A DNA stretch of 13,099 nt from Desulfobacterales bacterium (GTDB lineage: Bacteria > Desulfobacterota > Desulfobacteria > Desulfobacterales > C00003060). Made by a program: the position numbers and the translations under genes. Under the pieces are notes generated by a model that was not told the origin of the DNA, did not search any database, and worked only from the letters and a program-made list of their open reading frames with translations. Positions 13,068 through 13,099 of this stretch are shown in pieces. The number at the start of each line of letters is the position of its first letter. The first letter of the stretch is position 1. The stretch covers positions 1-13,099 of the forward strand of contig DAOUTV010000022.1 in assembly GCA_030668505.1 (NCBI GenBank), read 5' to 3'.

Positions 13068-13099
13068 TTGCTTTTACGAGTATAGGCTTTGACGGGACA

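Overview
The window looks like a core-metabolism stretch of a Gram-negative bacterium of the Deltaproteobacteria/Desulfobacterota type. This is an inference from the gene mix: separate EtfB and EtfA subunits, an MJ0042 zinc-ribbon/DUF3426 protein with a long acidic linker, a long-chain polyprenyl synthase, and intergenic DNA crowded with small repeats. No phage, defence, CRISPR, rRNA or tRNA genes are visible. Ten genes are intact and one is frameshifted. All the genes belong to recognisable families.

Layout. 1-493 is non-coding DNA with palindromic repeats. On the minus strand come thrC (threonine synthase, 494-2002) and serS (seryl-tRNA synthetase, 2163-3437). Divergent from serS is a 5-formyltetrahydrofolate cyclo-ligase gene (3655-4242, plus strand) with a good sigma-70-type promoter. 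Convergent with that is a minus-strand run starting at 8420: a DnaJ/CbpA-type co-chaperone, hypoxanthine phosphoribosyltransferase (hpt), the zinc-ribbon/DUF3426 membrane protein, and a two-TM potassium channel with an RCK/TrkA regulatory domain that carries a one-base frameshift. Divergent from dnaJ is a biotin-protein ligase without the repressor HTH domain (8543-9370). Then follow etfB (9750-10538), etfA (10728-11696) and a long-chain polyprenyl diphosphate synthase gene (12018-13067), all on the plus strand.

The most interesting signal is not in the genes. (1) Two copies of a 143-144 bp miniature inverted-repeat element (9533-9676 and 11752-11894) bracket etfB-etfA. Each has the same perfect 18-bp terminal inverted repeats and a perfect but different 10-bp target duplication, so both arrived by transposition; no transposase is present. 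(2) Four 41-bp arrays built from 9/10-bp units beginning ACTTTAG (2020-2060, 2131-2171, 10615-10655, 11963-12003) lie between genes. Two end only 14-17 nt before the start codons of thrC and the prenyl synthase, both poor in Shine-Dalgarno sequence. One overlaps the last codons and stop of serS, and one splits etfB from etfA. (3) Nearly every intergenic gap on the right side also carries short-period word tracts, one of which was the target of a miniature element.

Functionally the genes serve amino-acid biosynthesis, translation, folate and purine salvage, protein folding, potassium transport, biotinylation, flavin-based electron transfer and quinone side-chain synthesis. Nothing indicates a new multi-gene system. 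The novelty candidates are the repeat families and the frameshifted channel.
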